Below the pieces are notes generated by a model. That model ran no database searches. It was not told where the DNA came from and saw nothing but the letters and a program-made list of their open reading frames with translations. Below, piece after piece: positions 20,353-31,888 of a DNA stretch of 64,000 bases (position 1 is the stretch's first letter; every line of letters begins with the position of its first letter). Source of the DNA: Piromyces finnis (Eukaryota > Neocallimastigomycota > Neocallimastigomycetes > Neocallimastigales > Neocallimastigaceae). The stretch lies in the NCBI GenBank assembly GCA_002104945.1, contig MCFH01000075.1, positions 1 through 64,000 of the forward strand, read 5' to 3'. Made by a program: the position numbers and the translations under genes.

Positions 20353-20404
20353 AAATTAAGTTTTTTCCTAAGGTAGTTATGGTAAAAAACGCGGTAAAGA
20401 TTAT

Positions 20405-20474
20405 TGTAAAAGTTTTACTAAACTTATAATTTAATATTTTAATATTAAATTATAAGTTTAGTAAAACTTTTACA
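20405..20474. repeat. 70-bp perfect palindrome made of two LTR ends
   Basis: It reads TGTAAAAGTTTTAC at one end and its complement at the other, with 34-bp arms and a 2-base centre. Each arm equals the terminal 34 bases of the gypsy LTR. It lies where the 5' LTR should join the leader, and TTAAT follows at 20475. Confidence 0.9.
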
Positions 20475-20479
20475 TTAAT

Positions 20480-21609
20480 TGTCACGAATACTAGTGAAAT
20501 TACAATTTCAAGATCACTTGGAATTGTGAAATCACTTATGAAAATTCAAAATCAACAAATATTTTATTTTCAAATAAATTATAAAATTTTATTAAGAAAT
20601 ATTTAAAAATTTAGGAAAGGTTAAAATATGACCTTAACCCTTAATAATTTTTATAATAAATAACTTTAACCCTTATCGTTAAAATGGAATAAGAAAAAAC
20701 ACGCGTATCTCCTCAACGAATGACGATTTTTGAATAAAAATATTTTGGTTATAATTACGTTCGTTAGAAAGCCACGCTCGAGACAAACAACATATCTTAA
20801 AATCAGGTCAATATCTCTGCTGGTTCACGAGATATTCCAATTTAAAGATATTTTGTTAGCAATGATTAATTGTTTATTCAGAGAATGATCACCCCTGATA
20901 TATCAAACATAAATCATTCACTCAAAGTATAAAAATTATTGTTTAATTAAATCAAAATTATTTTCCGGAACTAATTAACTTTATTTTATAATAATTATTT
21001 CAATAACATAATTTATAATCTTTGAACTAGAGGATTATAATTATTGATATTATATTCAATGAATTATATTATAATTAAGAAATAATTAATATTATGAATA
21101 TTATAAACAATAGTTATTTTTTAATAATTAGGAATAAGTCTTAAGTTTAGTTTAAGTATTATAAAATATATTATGAATATAATCATGTATTGAAAAGTTA
21201 TTTTATTATTAAATGTAAAATTACAAATAGTATAAATAGTTTAGAATAGTTATGAAATTAAAATCTTTGTAAAGATTATTAACCAAAAATTATTAACCAT
21301 AAATTATTAAATTATTAACTATAAATTATTAACTAAAGATTATTAACTAGAAATTATTAATTATTAATAATAATTAATACTTAATGAGTATTACTACTAA
21401 ATAATCTTATTATTATATATTTTAGCAATATATCATTAAATAAAATAAAAGAAATTATTTTAACCATAATATATAATTTAATTATTCATTTATAAATCAA
21501 TTAAGATTATTTTAATAAAACATTTTTTTTTTCTAACCTAGTTATCTTTTAACCTTTTATTTAATTTAATATGTTAATATTAAATTATAAGTTTAGTAAA
21601 ACTTTTACA
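20480..21609 (+). repeat. Gypsy-element right LTR, inverted relative to the element
   Basis: 1130 bp. On the plus strand it begins TGTCACGAATACTAG and ends AAACTTTTACA, the opposite sense to the element's coding strand. TTAAT flanks it on both sides. It carries about 100 extra bases of ATTATTAACTA-type repeats near 21280-21380 compared with the left LTR. It could be a solo LTR inserted in the damaged 5' LTR, or a 5' LTR flipped in place. Confidence 0.85.
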
Positions 21610-23017
21610 TTAATTATTTTTTTAATTATTAAATTAATTAATTATTTAAATTATTAGCATACATTCATTTAAATTACTATAAACAGTTATTTATATTAAT
21701 ATTAATTATTCATTTACTAAATGTAAAATTTATTTAATTATTATATTAATTAATTATTTATTTAATTTAGTAATTTATCTAAAATAATAGTAAACATTCA
21801 TTTATTCTATTATTTAATAATTTTTGTATTATTTTATAAGAAACATTATGTATTTTATTTTACGTTTGTATTTTATATTTATGTATCGTATCTTGAAATA
21901 ACTTATAGAAACAACTAGAAGATATAAATAAATATTAGGGCAATCGGATATTAAGGTTTTTCCGAATTTTATTCGGTTTTACTTAATATTACGATGATTG
22001 ATATATTAGTTATCAATCGAATATCTTTTTAGGTTTTTCTTCTAGTCTTTTCCTAAAAAGATTATTTGTTAAGATTAGAAATTTTTTATTAAACTTTAAA
22101 TTATTAAAAAATTATAAATAAAAGAACTCTGGAATACCACTTAAAAATCCAGAGTTATTATTATAAGAACTATTATAATAAATAACCTTTATTAAAACAA
22201 TATTAATAAAATATTTTAAATTAATTAACATTAAAAGTTTTGTGTTGTTTATTATACTTCCTTATAATAAACTCTTATTAAGATAAGTATAAAATTTTAT
22301 TTTAACTTCTCAGTTTAATAATACTAATTATTATTAAATTGAAGATAATAATTATTATTATATAATACATATAATAATAATTATTACATGTTGATAACGG
22401 AATGGTAGTTATTCTACAACTTTTTAAACTACTTATTCGTTACCTTATATTGTTTTATCTCGACAGCTATTGTACGAGCTTTAACAATATCTACTTGTTT
22501 TATTATTTATTTTAATTTATTTTATAATATTTATAGTTTTATTATTTAATAATATTTATATAGAATAATAACACCAGATTTATTCTATAAAATATTATTT
22601 ATTATTAACACAATAATTACAAACTAGACAAGTTTAATTTCGTTTTTATATTTTCTTTTATTTATTGTTTTTATACTCTTTTTTAACAATAATTTTTATT
22701 ATATAAAAACTTATTTTTGTCTTTTAATTATTATTATGTATTATTTAACTAACTATATTAACTATTATTAAAAATTCAACTTCTTATTAATATGTTAAGT
22801 CTTCCTATTTTCTACTAAAAATTATTATTATTCTTTATATTAAAAATTATTTTTATAATTTAACCCAATCAAATATATAAATTTATAAAATATTTGATTT
22901 TATGTAAATTATATTTTTATGCTAAACTATATAAAATTATTTAATAATTATTTTTATAATAAAACGTTCTACAAATATCAAATTTATAATATATTTATAA
23001 TTATTATTTATCATTGT

Positions 23018-23785
23018 GATAAATAATGAAATTAATAAATATAAAATTATTATTATACCTGATTTTTAAGTTAACCCTAAAAGTAACTTAAAACAAGTTA
23101 TAGTTTAATTAAGTACTTTACCAAAATTCTTAAATAAAATTAATCCTAAACACTGCATATGTTTTGATTATTGAAAGAAAATAATAAACTTTAATTAATC
23201 GAGATCAAAATATATAACTTTTGTTAAATTAATTGTTAAATTAAATGTTTAATAACTTCGTTAGTAAATTACACTTTAAAAGTAAACAAATATAATAATT
23301 CATGTTATTATTACTTTAATTAATTGTAAAATAAACAACTTTTTATATTCTTTAACTTTTAATTATTTCTTTTATTGTTATTTCTAATTACTTTTATTAC
23401 TTTTATTGTAAATAGTTATTAATTTTATTGTTTTAATGTAAATAGTTTAAATTCAAAAGAAAATATAAATACATGTAAATATTCTTATTTTAATCATTAT
23501 TATTATTATTATTAAAGAAATATTATATAGTTAGATTAATATTTTATAATTTTAATAATCACTTTTATACTTAAATAAATAAAATTTTAAATATTTAAAT
23601 ATTAGAAAAACAAGTGTTTCTAATAAAACAATTTAGTGTTTTAACAAAACAATTTTATTAATTTTTATAAAAACGATCTTAAATCTTAATCAATATAACT
23701 TATATAGTTATAACAAAAGATATAATATAATAATCACTTTTTGAAGTAAAATTCAAAATTAAGATTATTATCAAATTATATCATT
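23018..23785 (+). repeat. Direct repeat, copy A (768 bp)
   Basis: It starts GATAAATAATGAAATTAAT and ends AAATTATATCATT. It is nearly identical to 24290-25101. Its left edge lies in a perfect hairpin (ATTATTTATCA/TGATAAATAAT). Possible TGATA..TATCA ends suggest LTRs, but no primer site or polypurine tract is visible. Confidence 0.85.
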
Positions 23786-24289
23786 TGATAATGTAAAAGG
23801 TGTTTTTATAATATTAGTTAATAAGTTATATAATTTAGTTAATTAAGTTAGTTATTACCTCTCTATACGAGTTAATAACTAAACAAAGTTTTATAAAAAA
23901 TAATAAAAGAAATAAAATAAATATTATAACACTAAAATAATTACAAACAAATGTATAAAGATTTTATGAAATAATGTTTACTTAAATAATTCTATATTAA
24001 TTATATCTTTTATTTATTAATTATAATTATATACATTAATTATTATTATAGTTACTAATTTACTTTAATACTAACGCTAAAGTATTTAACGTTAGTTTTA
24101 ACTATACTATTTAACTATATTAGTTTATTTTCTTTACCACTTGATTGGGTAAAGCAAATAAACTTCCTATTTAATTAATAACCATTAATATATGGTTATA
24201 CATATATCTGGCCAATAAATGGTGACCAGAATATATGGTTTCAATTGAAATATTTGTGGGCAAACTTATGGCCACAAATATTTCTTACA

Positions 24290-25101
24290 GATAAATAATG
24301 AAATTAATAAATATAAAATTATTATTAAACCTGATTTTTAAGTTAACCCTAAAAGTAACTTAAAACAAGTTATAGTTTAATTAAGTACTTTACCAAAATT
24401 CTTAAATAAAATTAATCCTAAACACTGCATATATTTTGATTATTGAAAGAAAATAATAAACTTTAATTAATCGAGATCAAAATATATAACTTTTGTTAAA
24501 TTAATTGTTAAATTAAATATTTAATAACTTCGTTAGTAAATTACACTTTAAAAGTAAACAAATATAATAATTCATGTTATAAAATAATATAATTAAACAC
24601 CTTTATTAAAACATTAAAAATAATTATTACTTTAATTAATTGTAAAATAAACAACTTTTTATATTCTTTAACTTTTAATTATTTCTTTTATTGTTATTTC
24701 TAATTACTTTTATTATTTTTATTGTAAATAGTTATTAATTTTATTGTTTTAATGTAAATAGTTTAAATCTAAAAGAAAATATAAATACATGTAAATATTC
24801 TTATTTTAATCATTATTATTATTATTAATAAAGAAATATTATATAGTTAGATTAATATTTTATAATTTTAATAATCACTTTTATACTTAAATAAATAAAA
24901 TTTTAAATATTTAAATATTAGAAAAACAAGTGTTTCTAATAAAACAATTTAGTGTTTTAACAAAACAATTTTATTAATTTTTATAAAAATGATTTTAAAT
25001 CTTAATCAATATAACTTATATAGTTATAACAAAAGATATAATATAATAATCACTTTTTGAAGTAAAATTCAAAATTAAGATTATTATCAAATTATATCAT
25101 T
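24290..25101 (+). repeat. Direct repeat, copy B (812 bp)
   Basis: A copy of 23018-23785 plus a 44-bp insertion (after TTCATGTTA) and few substitutions. The two copies are separated by 504 bases. Confidence 0.85.
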
Positions 25102-25873
25102 CGTAACCAGGTTTCCTGGTGTAAAATATTGTATTAATAGAATAATGTATTTAATACGTATTTAAAATAATGTATAATGTATTAAATTAATGTACCGTAA
25201 ATTTTATTCTTTAATTACAAAAATTTATATCACAATACATTAACATAAATTTATGTAAAATTTAATTTTATGATAAGATAAAGTTTTTGATGATAAAATA
25301 AAATTTTAAATTAAATAAATTTTAACCAATAAATATTTTAGATAATAAAAAATTTTTTTTATAAACTAAGCCTCAAAATTAGAAATAAATAAATTGAATA
25401 TATGTTTGAAATATAATCAACTATATAGTAAATAAATCAAAACTTTATTTTAAGTTTAGAAAAATTCTTTAGTAAATAAATTGAATTTAAATAGTTTAAT
25501 ACAAATAATTTCTTTTAATAAATGTATAAATGTAAACAATGTAAAATTATAATATTAAAACATGTATATTAGAATTTATTCAATTTATTTAAAAAGTATA
25601 AAAGAAAATTTTTCAACTATTGAAACGATAGTTGGAAAATCGTATAGGTTAATTTTGTTTAGATAAATTAACATTAGTTTATAATTAGTTTAGTTGTTTT
25701 TTTTTAATAATAAATATTGATTACCTAGTGAGGGCTCTGGTGAAATAACCTTCACGGTAAAGTAATCAACGGTTGTTTAGTATAGTTTTAAAATAAATAA
25801 ATAAAAATATTATTAAAATTAATTTATAATCTGGTTAGTTTAGTTTAGTGTATACAAACCTGAACTAGTTAGT

Positions 25874-26494
25874 TTATTTTACACCTGGTTTGTCCTCAAA
25901 GAATATCGCCTCTCGAACCTGGTGTAATGAGTAGTCATGATAATCCATAATGATATAACTGTTGGACTTATTGTCAAAACCTAAATGTATACCTTTGATG
26001 GAATTAGGATCAAACTTTGATTTAGACTGAGCAAAATTTTTATAATAAGCAATACACCCGAAAACTCTAATATGGTCAAATTTTACGGGTGAGTTTAAGA
26101 ATACTTCATCAGGAATTTTATAGCCAATACCACTGTGAGGGGTTAGGTTATATATATATTTAGAGAACCTAACTGCAAAATCCCAAAACATTGTACCAAT
26201 GTTACTCCAGGTTAAGATGGTCTTTGCGGAAGCTATAAGTGTTTGGTTAAACCTTTCGGCTATGCCGTTATTTTGAGGGTTATATGGAGGGGAGAATGTT
26301 TTAGCAATACCTTTGCTTTTACAATAGTTTAATTTTGTTGTTATTATATTCCTTCCCGATGTCAGATTTAAAAAATTTAATATTGTAATCCTCGTATTGA
26401 TTTTCCAAAAAAGTAAAAAATTCCAGAATAGTCTTAACAGCTTCGGCCTTAGCAGAAAGTGTAAAAATCCAGTTCTTCCAGGAAAATTCATCAA
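25874..26494 (-). pseudogene. Copia-3 integrase, second part
   Basis: After a frameshift near 26320-26340 the integrase core resumes: YNPQNNGIAERFNQTLI with the catalytic Glu, then VFGCIAYYKNF, KGIHLGFDNKSNSYIIMD and VREAIFFEDKPG. The frame stops three residues later. In Copia-1 and Copia-2 the Asn-rich linker and RT would follow here, so the element was cut exactly between integrase and RT. Confidence 0.85.
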
Positions 26495-28166
26495 TAAAGG
26501 TAATGATGAACCTTTTTCCTTTAAAGGAGACAGGTAAAGGACCGATGATATCTGAGTGTATTGTTTCCAGAATTTTTCCAGCTTTTGGAGTTTCTCTATT
26601 ATGAGGAAGTCGTTTTAATTTGGAGATATCACAATTAGGACATCTATGGTTATTAAGTTGATTGATTTTTTTTAGTTGTTTGTCGAAGTTATTATTATAA
26701 AAATGTCCTAACCTTCTATGCCATAAGTTATAGTCAGTATTATCAATATTTTCAATGATGTTAATATTAGAAGGTATTTTATTAATCATGGAATTGAATA
26801 TATCAATTACGAATGTGTTATGACCCATAATTGATGTATATGTACCGATGATATTATCGTCGTAGTAAAGGGTTAGATTAGGATTATTATTATCCATTTT
26901 AGTAGTGCACACAATACCAGAGTATGCTAATTTTACACCACTAATTAAGTTTTTGTTAACCTGGCTAGAATAAAAAACTTCATTGAGAGTTAAGCGAAAC
27001 TTGTTAACATAGCCAGTAAAGGTTCCATAACCTTCAAAAGAGCATTTGGACCCATTTGCACAATATAAAATGATCTTCTTGTTAACAAAGTTGGATAATA
27101 AATTTTTGTCATTAGTGACGTGTACAACGGCTCCTGAGTCGTAAACCCATTTAGAGAAGTTGTTCTTGTCATTGTCTTGATTGTTGTTGGTGTCGTATTT
27201 GTAAATAGTATCTAAATTATTTATATTGTTCATAAAAGGTCTGATGTCTTCAAAATCGACATCATCATCAAAATCATGATGATTTTGGAATTGGGGAACA
27301 TGTTCAATGTTGTAAAAGTACTTATTGTTTTTGTTGAAATTATTATAACTATTATTATTATTATAGTTATTATTGTTATTGTAATTCATTCTGAGATTTT
27401 TGTTGGTTCTCGCATTGTATATGCAATCTTGGGTTCGGTGCAAATTGGGTTTGTTGCATATATGACAGAAGACTTTAGCCCTAACCTTTTTATTGTATTT
27501 ATGTTTATGTTGATTATTGTACGAATTTACTTTGGGTCCTTTCTTCAAATCAACATAATCTAGGTCCATAAAGTCATCTCTTTGTTTAACTGGATCTTGA
27601 ACCTTTTCATCTCCTATAGATTTAACAAAGTTAATCTTGTTCCTGATGTTTTCATAATATTCATCAGGATTTGTGTCTTTCTGAGGAATAAAGGAGAATT
27701 TAAGCTCTCTTGGTAGAGCTTTATACATATACTGAACTTTTTCAGTATCTCCTAGGTAGCAGTTTGCGTTTTCCATGTTTATGAAGATACTTCTCATGTG
27801 TGTTAACACTTTGACAGTATCTTCTATACCCTTGGCCCTTAACCTTTTAAGTTCACTAATCCACTTCTCGGCGCGAAGGTTGTTGTTGTCCTCATCCAGA
27901 GCTTTCAGAATTTGTATGATTTCGAACGGATTGTCAATATTTGCAATATATTGATAGTATTTTCTATCAATTGCATTTAAGACAATGTTCGTACCAATGG
28001 CATTTTTCTTTATAAGCTCCCTATTCTCAGGTTCTACAGCTAGAACATTTTTGCCTAGGAAGCCAACGATATCGTTTTCAATAAATACGTTGGTAATTAA
28101 TTTTAACCAAATGTTAAAATCTCTACCATCATATTTAAAAATGTTGTCAGCAGCTGAGGTCTTCAT
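26319..28166 (-). pseudogene. Copia-3 Gag-protease-integrase N-terminal part
   Basis: A 615-codon frame starting 7 bases after the primer site. It holds Gag (FKYDGRDFNIWLKLITNVF), a knuckle-like CHICNKPNLHRTQDC (Cys-Cys-His-Cys with one extra residue), protease (WVYDSGAVVHVTND; DSG kept), HHCC (LWHRRLGHFY..CPNCDISKLK), the first catalytic Asp (HSDIIGPL) and the second (FFKSDIGKEY, where the usual N of SDNG is I). It ends in a frameshift before the catalytic Glu. An Asn-rich tract follows the knuckle. Confidence 0.88.
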
Positions 28167-28172
28167 TTCGGA

Positions 28173-28187
28173 TTGAGACTCTTAATC
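28173..28187 (-). promoter_or_regulatory. Copia-3 primer-binding site (tRNA-Lys anticodon arm type)
   Basis: The minus strand reads GATTAAGAGTCTCAA immediately after LTR end TTATCA, identical to the Copia-1 site. Confidence 0.75.
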
Positions 28188-28400
28188 TGATAAGTTTAGG
28201 TTTAATATAACTTTATTTATTAAATAAAATTTTATTAAAGGTAATTACAAGGTTTAATAAATTTTACATTATTATTTTTATATCTTAATTTGTGGCGTTA
28301 CATACTTTATATCAAATATGTGGCTTAACTTGTATTTATTCTATTTTATATTAAATTATTCTAAGTTATTCTAATATTAACCATATAATCTTTATATTTC

Positions 28401-30323
28401 AAAAAAAAAAAAAATTGATCATCCATTCATTTTATACAATTTACAAAACTCTATATTGAAGTCTAAAGTCTTTTTTTTTAATATAGATAAACTTTTTATA
28501 ACAAAAAAAAAAAGCATATGATTTAATTTGGTTTTATTTCTTTTTTTAGTTTAATATTTATTTAAGTTTAAAAACCATTAAATTATTTATTTGATTAATA
28601 TATGCACAGTAGAAAATTATATCCGCAGTGAAAGAAAAGAACACAAATCTTTTAAGTCTTTAATAAATCAAGATATTATTAAATGAAATAATAATCTTTT
28701 CTTAGTTATAAGTTTTATTTATTTAATTGATATAACTTTAACTAATATAATTCGGTTCTAATTTCCTTTTTAGGGGGAAACTTTATGTAATAATGCTTTT
28801 AAATAAATTTTATTAACAAATTTGGCTATAATGTAACAAGAAGCGAAAAATTAATTATATGAAATAATTTATATATCTTTTAATAATTATAAGCTCTGTT
28901 TTGTTTGTTTAATTAATAAATATATAATAACTAGTATAAAAAGTATAAAAATATTTATTAAAGTATAATAAAAATATAATAAAATATAAATATAAAATAT
29001 AAAATATTATAAATAAAAATAATAAATAAAAGAAATTATTTACATAACATAAAATTATGTTATAATTTTATGTTTTTATTATTTAAATTAATAAAATAAA
29101 TTTATGTTATCACTTAAATTTATTTTAATACATGTTTATGTTTTTATAAGCAGATCATGTGTATTCATAAATATATGATATAAATAAATAAAATTATGTG
29201 TCCATAAATGTTCACCTTTAAGAAAATATAATATAATTATAAAAAATATATATTTTTAATAATTATTATGTGGATTATACTGGAAAAGATAAAATTATTT
29301 AATTATTAAAGGATTATGAAAGAATAAACACTATTGTAAATTTTAATATTAAAAAAAAAGTTTTTTTTATATATTACCTATATTTTTACTATATATGAAT
29401 ATTACAGTAAAAAAAAGTATTAAGTAATTAAACTTATTATTGATATATGTAATATATTATTTTTTTTTTAAATTTGAACATCGATAAGAATGAAATGTTA
29501 AGAGAATCATCATATAAACTATACGATATATTAAAAAATGAAGAGTTTATTACCTCAAATACAAATAATCAAATAAAATCAAATTTAATTATCAAACAAA
29601 AATAATACCTTTTACTCTCTCTCTATTAAAACAATAAATCATTTAAATATGAAATATATAAAAATAGAAAATATCATTAATGTTTATTCTAACGAGTTCA
29701 AGAATATTAATATAATAACAGAAGTTGTAGAAAAAAGTCATACATCGATTTAATCTGTCCTATATTGTAACATATTAATTGATTAAAAACATTAGCATTA
29801 GTTTAGTTTATTTGGAGTAATTTAAAAGGTAAATAAGCTTGATAAAAAAAAACTAGATAATGTCAAATATGTTGCAAATGATAACAATGTATAAAATTGG
29901 TTATAGATAAATGGGTTTAAAATAGTAGAATTGTATATATTTAAATAAAATATTTTTAATTAAAAATTCTAAGACAAAGATAAAATTGAAAGAAATATAA
30001 TATATTTAAAAAATAAAAGAATTAATTATATTACTGTAATTAGTAGAGTCAAAAAAAATTAATGGATATTTAATAACATTATGATAAGATTTACCATTAC
30101 TATTTGTAATACAGAGTGTCTTCTATATTATTTGTATATGAAACAGAGAAAATAATAAAAGAACCTAAAGCCAATCTTATCATTCCACATTCCTTGTATA
30201 AATTTGTTTTTTCATTTATCAATTTCATATATTTGTCTGTTTTGTCTAAATTATATGGATATAAATGTTATAATCTAATGAAATTTGAGTGCTTAACATT
30301 TTAATTTTGATTAATGATGGTTG
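28401..30323. other. Gene-free AT-rich stretch
   Basis: Nothing supported. It is low-complexity A/T with homopolymers. The only frame (30116-30304) lacks family features or coding bias. Confidence 0.5.
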
Positions 30324-30519
30324 CTATGGATTATAGGCTGAATTATAGCTAGTTAATGATACTGATCTTAAATCGTTCTTCATTAAAGTTTTATACAACT
30401 TATCATTCTCTTCTTTATATCCTTCTATTATGCAAACCTTATATATGTCTCTATCGTCTTTATTATCAAGATGACTTTTAAATTTATCATAATTTACGTA
30501 TTGATCTTTATTGACATTT

Positions 30520-30559
<40 letters not shown>

Positions 30560-30593
30560 CAGAACTGTTTTTTTTCTTAAAATTTGGAATTTA
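30324..30593 (-). pseudogene. Possible 3' exon of an unidentified protein
   Basis: A minus-strand open frame of about 89 codons ends at a TAG (30326-30324). It starts with an Asn run encoded by an ATT microsatellite (30526-30558), then a charged, non-repetitive stretch (VNYDKFKSHLDNKDDRDIY, EGYKEENDKLYKTLMKNDL) ending SYNSAYNP. Composition is protein-like. Upstream (30600-30880) further short open pieces (REFCLYTKTNMIKVNNTFYL) are in other frames with stops, so the gene looks broken, or it has introns I cannot place. Function unknown. Confidence 0.35.
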
Positions 30594-31335
30594 TGTAATA
30601 ATAATTACCTATACTGATAACTAATATAGCATTTCCACAATAAGCAACAACAAACATCATAGGTTATAATATTTATGCATATTTTTCGATATTATCGAAA
30701 TAAACAGTTTCATTCTTTTTGATTAAATAAAAAGTATTATTTACTTTAATCATATTAGTTTTAGTGTAAAGACAAAATTCTCTTTTTATTACACTTGATT
30801 TTGAACCATTAACAAACAAAATTTTAACGAATAATAACAATATTATAATAGCTAAATCTTTAATATCAGGAGGGTTATCTTTTCTGAAACATTGGTAAGA
30901 AAAGACAATAAATTTCGATTTGAGTTAGTAATCTGAGTGACATATCATCTTTGATAGTTGATTAAAAATGAAATAAAAATTATATTTAATATTATTAATT
31001 TTAAAGTATAAAAGGATCTTTATTTTCCAGCTTATAATCATTATTTTAATAATCATTAATTTCAAACATTCTAACAGTATTTAAAAATATTATTATAATA
31101 AATATTTTTTATTAATTAATCTTTTATTATTTCATCTATATTTAGGCAAGAATGAATAAAAAGTATTAATAACTTTAACTAATAATTAATAATTTAACTA
31201 ATAATACAATATATTTAAACAATAATTTTTAGATGGTAACACATTAAATTTAAATCAAAATAAAGATACTACTTGTAATATCTTGTAATATAAATTAAAA
31301 TTTTAAAATTCTTTAAGAAATAATAATATATCAAA

Positions 31336-31500
31336 ATGTTCAAGAATATTTTAAAGTTTTTCACTTTATTTTCTTTATCCAGTGTTTGTTTTGGTTTTGT
31401 AAATGCTGATTCTCCTTTAATCAATTAAAAGGCTGCTAAGAATATATCTCTTGTATACACTAATTCTTGAGTTCTGCCACCTAATCTTTTAATTTTTTTT
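31336..31500 (+). pseudogene. Signal-peptide fragment of a secreted protein
   Basis: An ATG opens MFKNILKFFTLFSLSSVCFG, a convincing signal peptide with a cleavage site near FVNA-D. The frame stops at codon 31 (TAA, ends 31428). The same frame continues KAAKNISLVYTNS to a second stop. It looks like the decayed 5' end of a secreted or membrane protein gene. Downstream (31524-31590) more coding-like sequence occurs in pieces. Confidence 0.4.
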
Positions 31501-31888
31501 TAATACTTCTAAATATATTTGTAGGAAAAGAATTTTTTCCAAAAGTATCTATAGCGTCTATAGCGAAAGTACCGCTATCATGAGTATCAGAGATATTAAT
31601 ATATTATAAATACATTTATATATATTAAAAAAAGTTTAAAATTACATCATCATAGTATTCATAAATTTATTTTAAATATAGTTAAAAGGAATAAAATACT
31701 TTTAAAATAAAATTAATATATTAAATTATTATATAAAATATATTAATAATTTAATTTTGTATTTTAGTGACAATTTCAATATCGTTTTTATATGTAATGT
31801 TTCATTACAATTAGTTAAACAAATAATCCGAATCTTCTGTATATTCTGTATATTGTTCACCATCCATTCATCTACATTATGTATGATT

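Larger units (their letters stand above)
13755..21609 (-). mobile_element. Ty3/gypsy chromovirus-like element with inverted LTRs
   Basis: A minus-strand element with gag (20306-19395) and pol (to 15708). The ~1.03-1.13 kb terminal repeats (13755-14788 and 20480-21609) have TG..CA ends but lie in opposite orientation, not as direct LTRs. The pentamer TTAAT occurs at 13750-13754, 20475-20479 and 21610-21614. A polypurine-type GGCGGAGCGA directly precedes the left (3') LTR, so that LTR is correctly placed. The right LTR is the inverted one, and only a 70-bp palindrome (20405-20474) stands where the 5' LTR should end. With its promoter LTR facing away from gag the copy should not be transcribed normally. 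Confidence 0.88.
21615..25860. other. Gene-free, very AT-rich stretch with duplications and hairpins
   Basis: No open frame of note. It holds the direct repeat pair 23018-23785 / 24290-25101 and several hairpins: imperfect arms 22448-22463 / 22475-22490 (ATATTGTT..AACAATAT); 24247-24259 / 24272-24284 (13 bp, perfect); ACCAGG/CCTGGT near 25107-25121; CAACTAT/ATAGTTG near 25614-25634; and TTGATTAC/GTAATCAA at 25717-25769. Probably old non-autonomous elements. Confidence 0.5.
25874..28400 (-). mobile_element. Copia-3: truncated Ty1/copia element
   Basis: A minus-strand element with its 5' LTR beginning at 28188 (TGATAAGTTTAGG on the plus strand; outer end not fixed, about 28380-28400) and an adjoining primer site. 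Gag, protease and integrase are present. RT, RNase H and the 3' LTR are missing: homology ends right after the integrase C-terminal FFEDKPG motif. A single frameshift breaks integrase. It cannot move by itself. Confidence 0.85.

Noticed and set aside
30116-30304. 62-codon plus-strand frame
   Set aside because: Short, no homology recognised and no supporting context.
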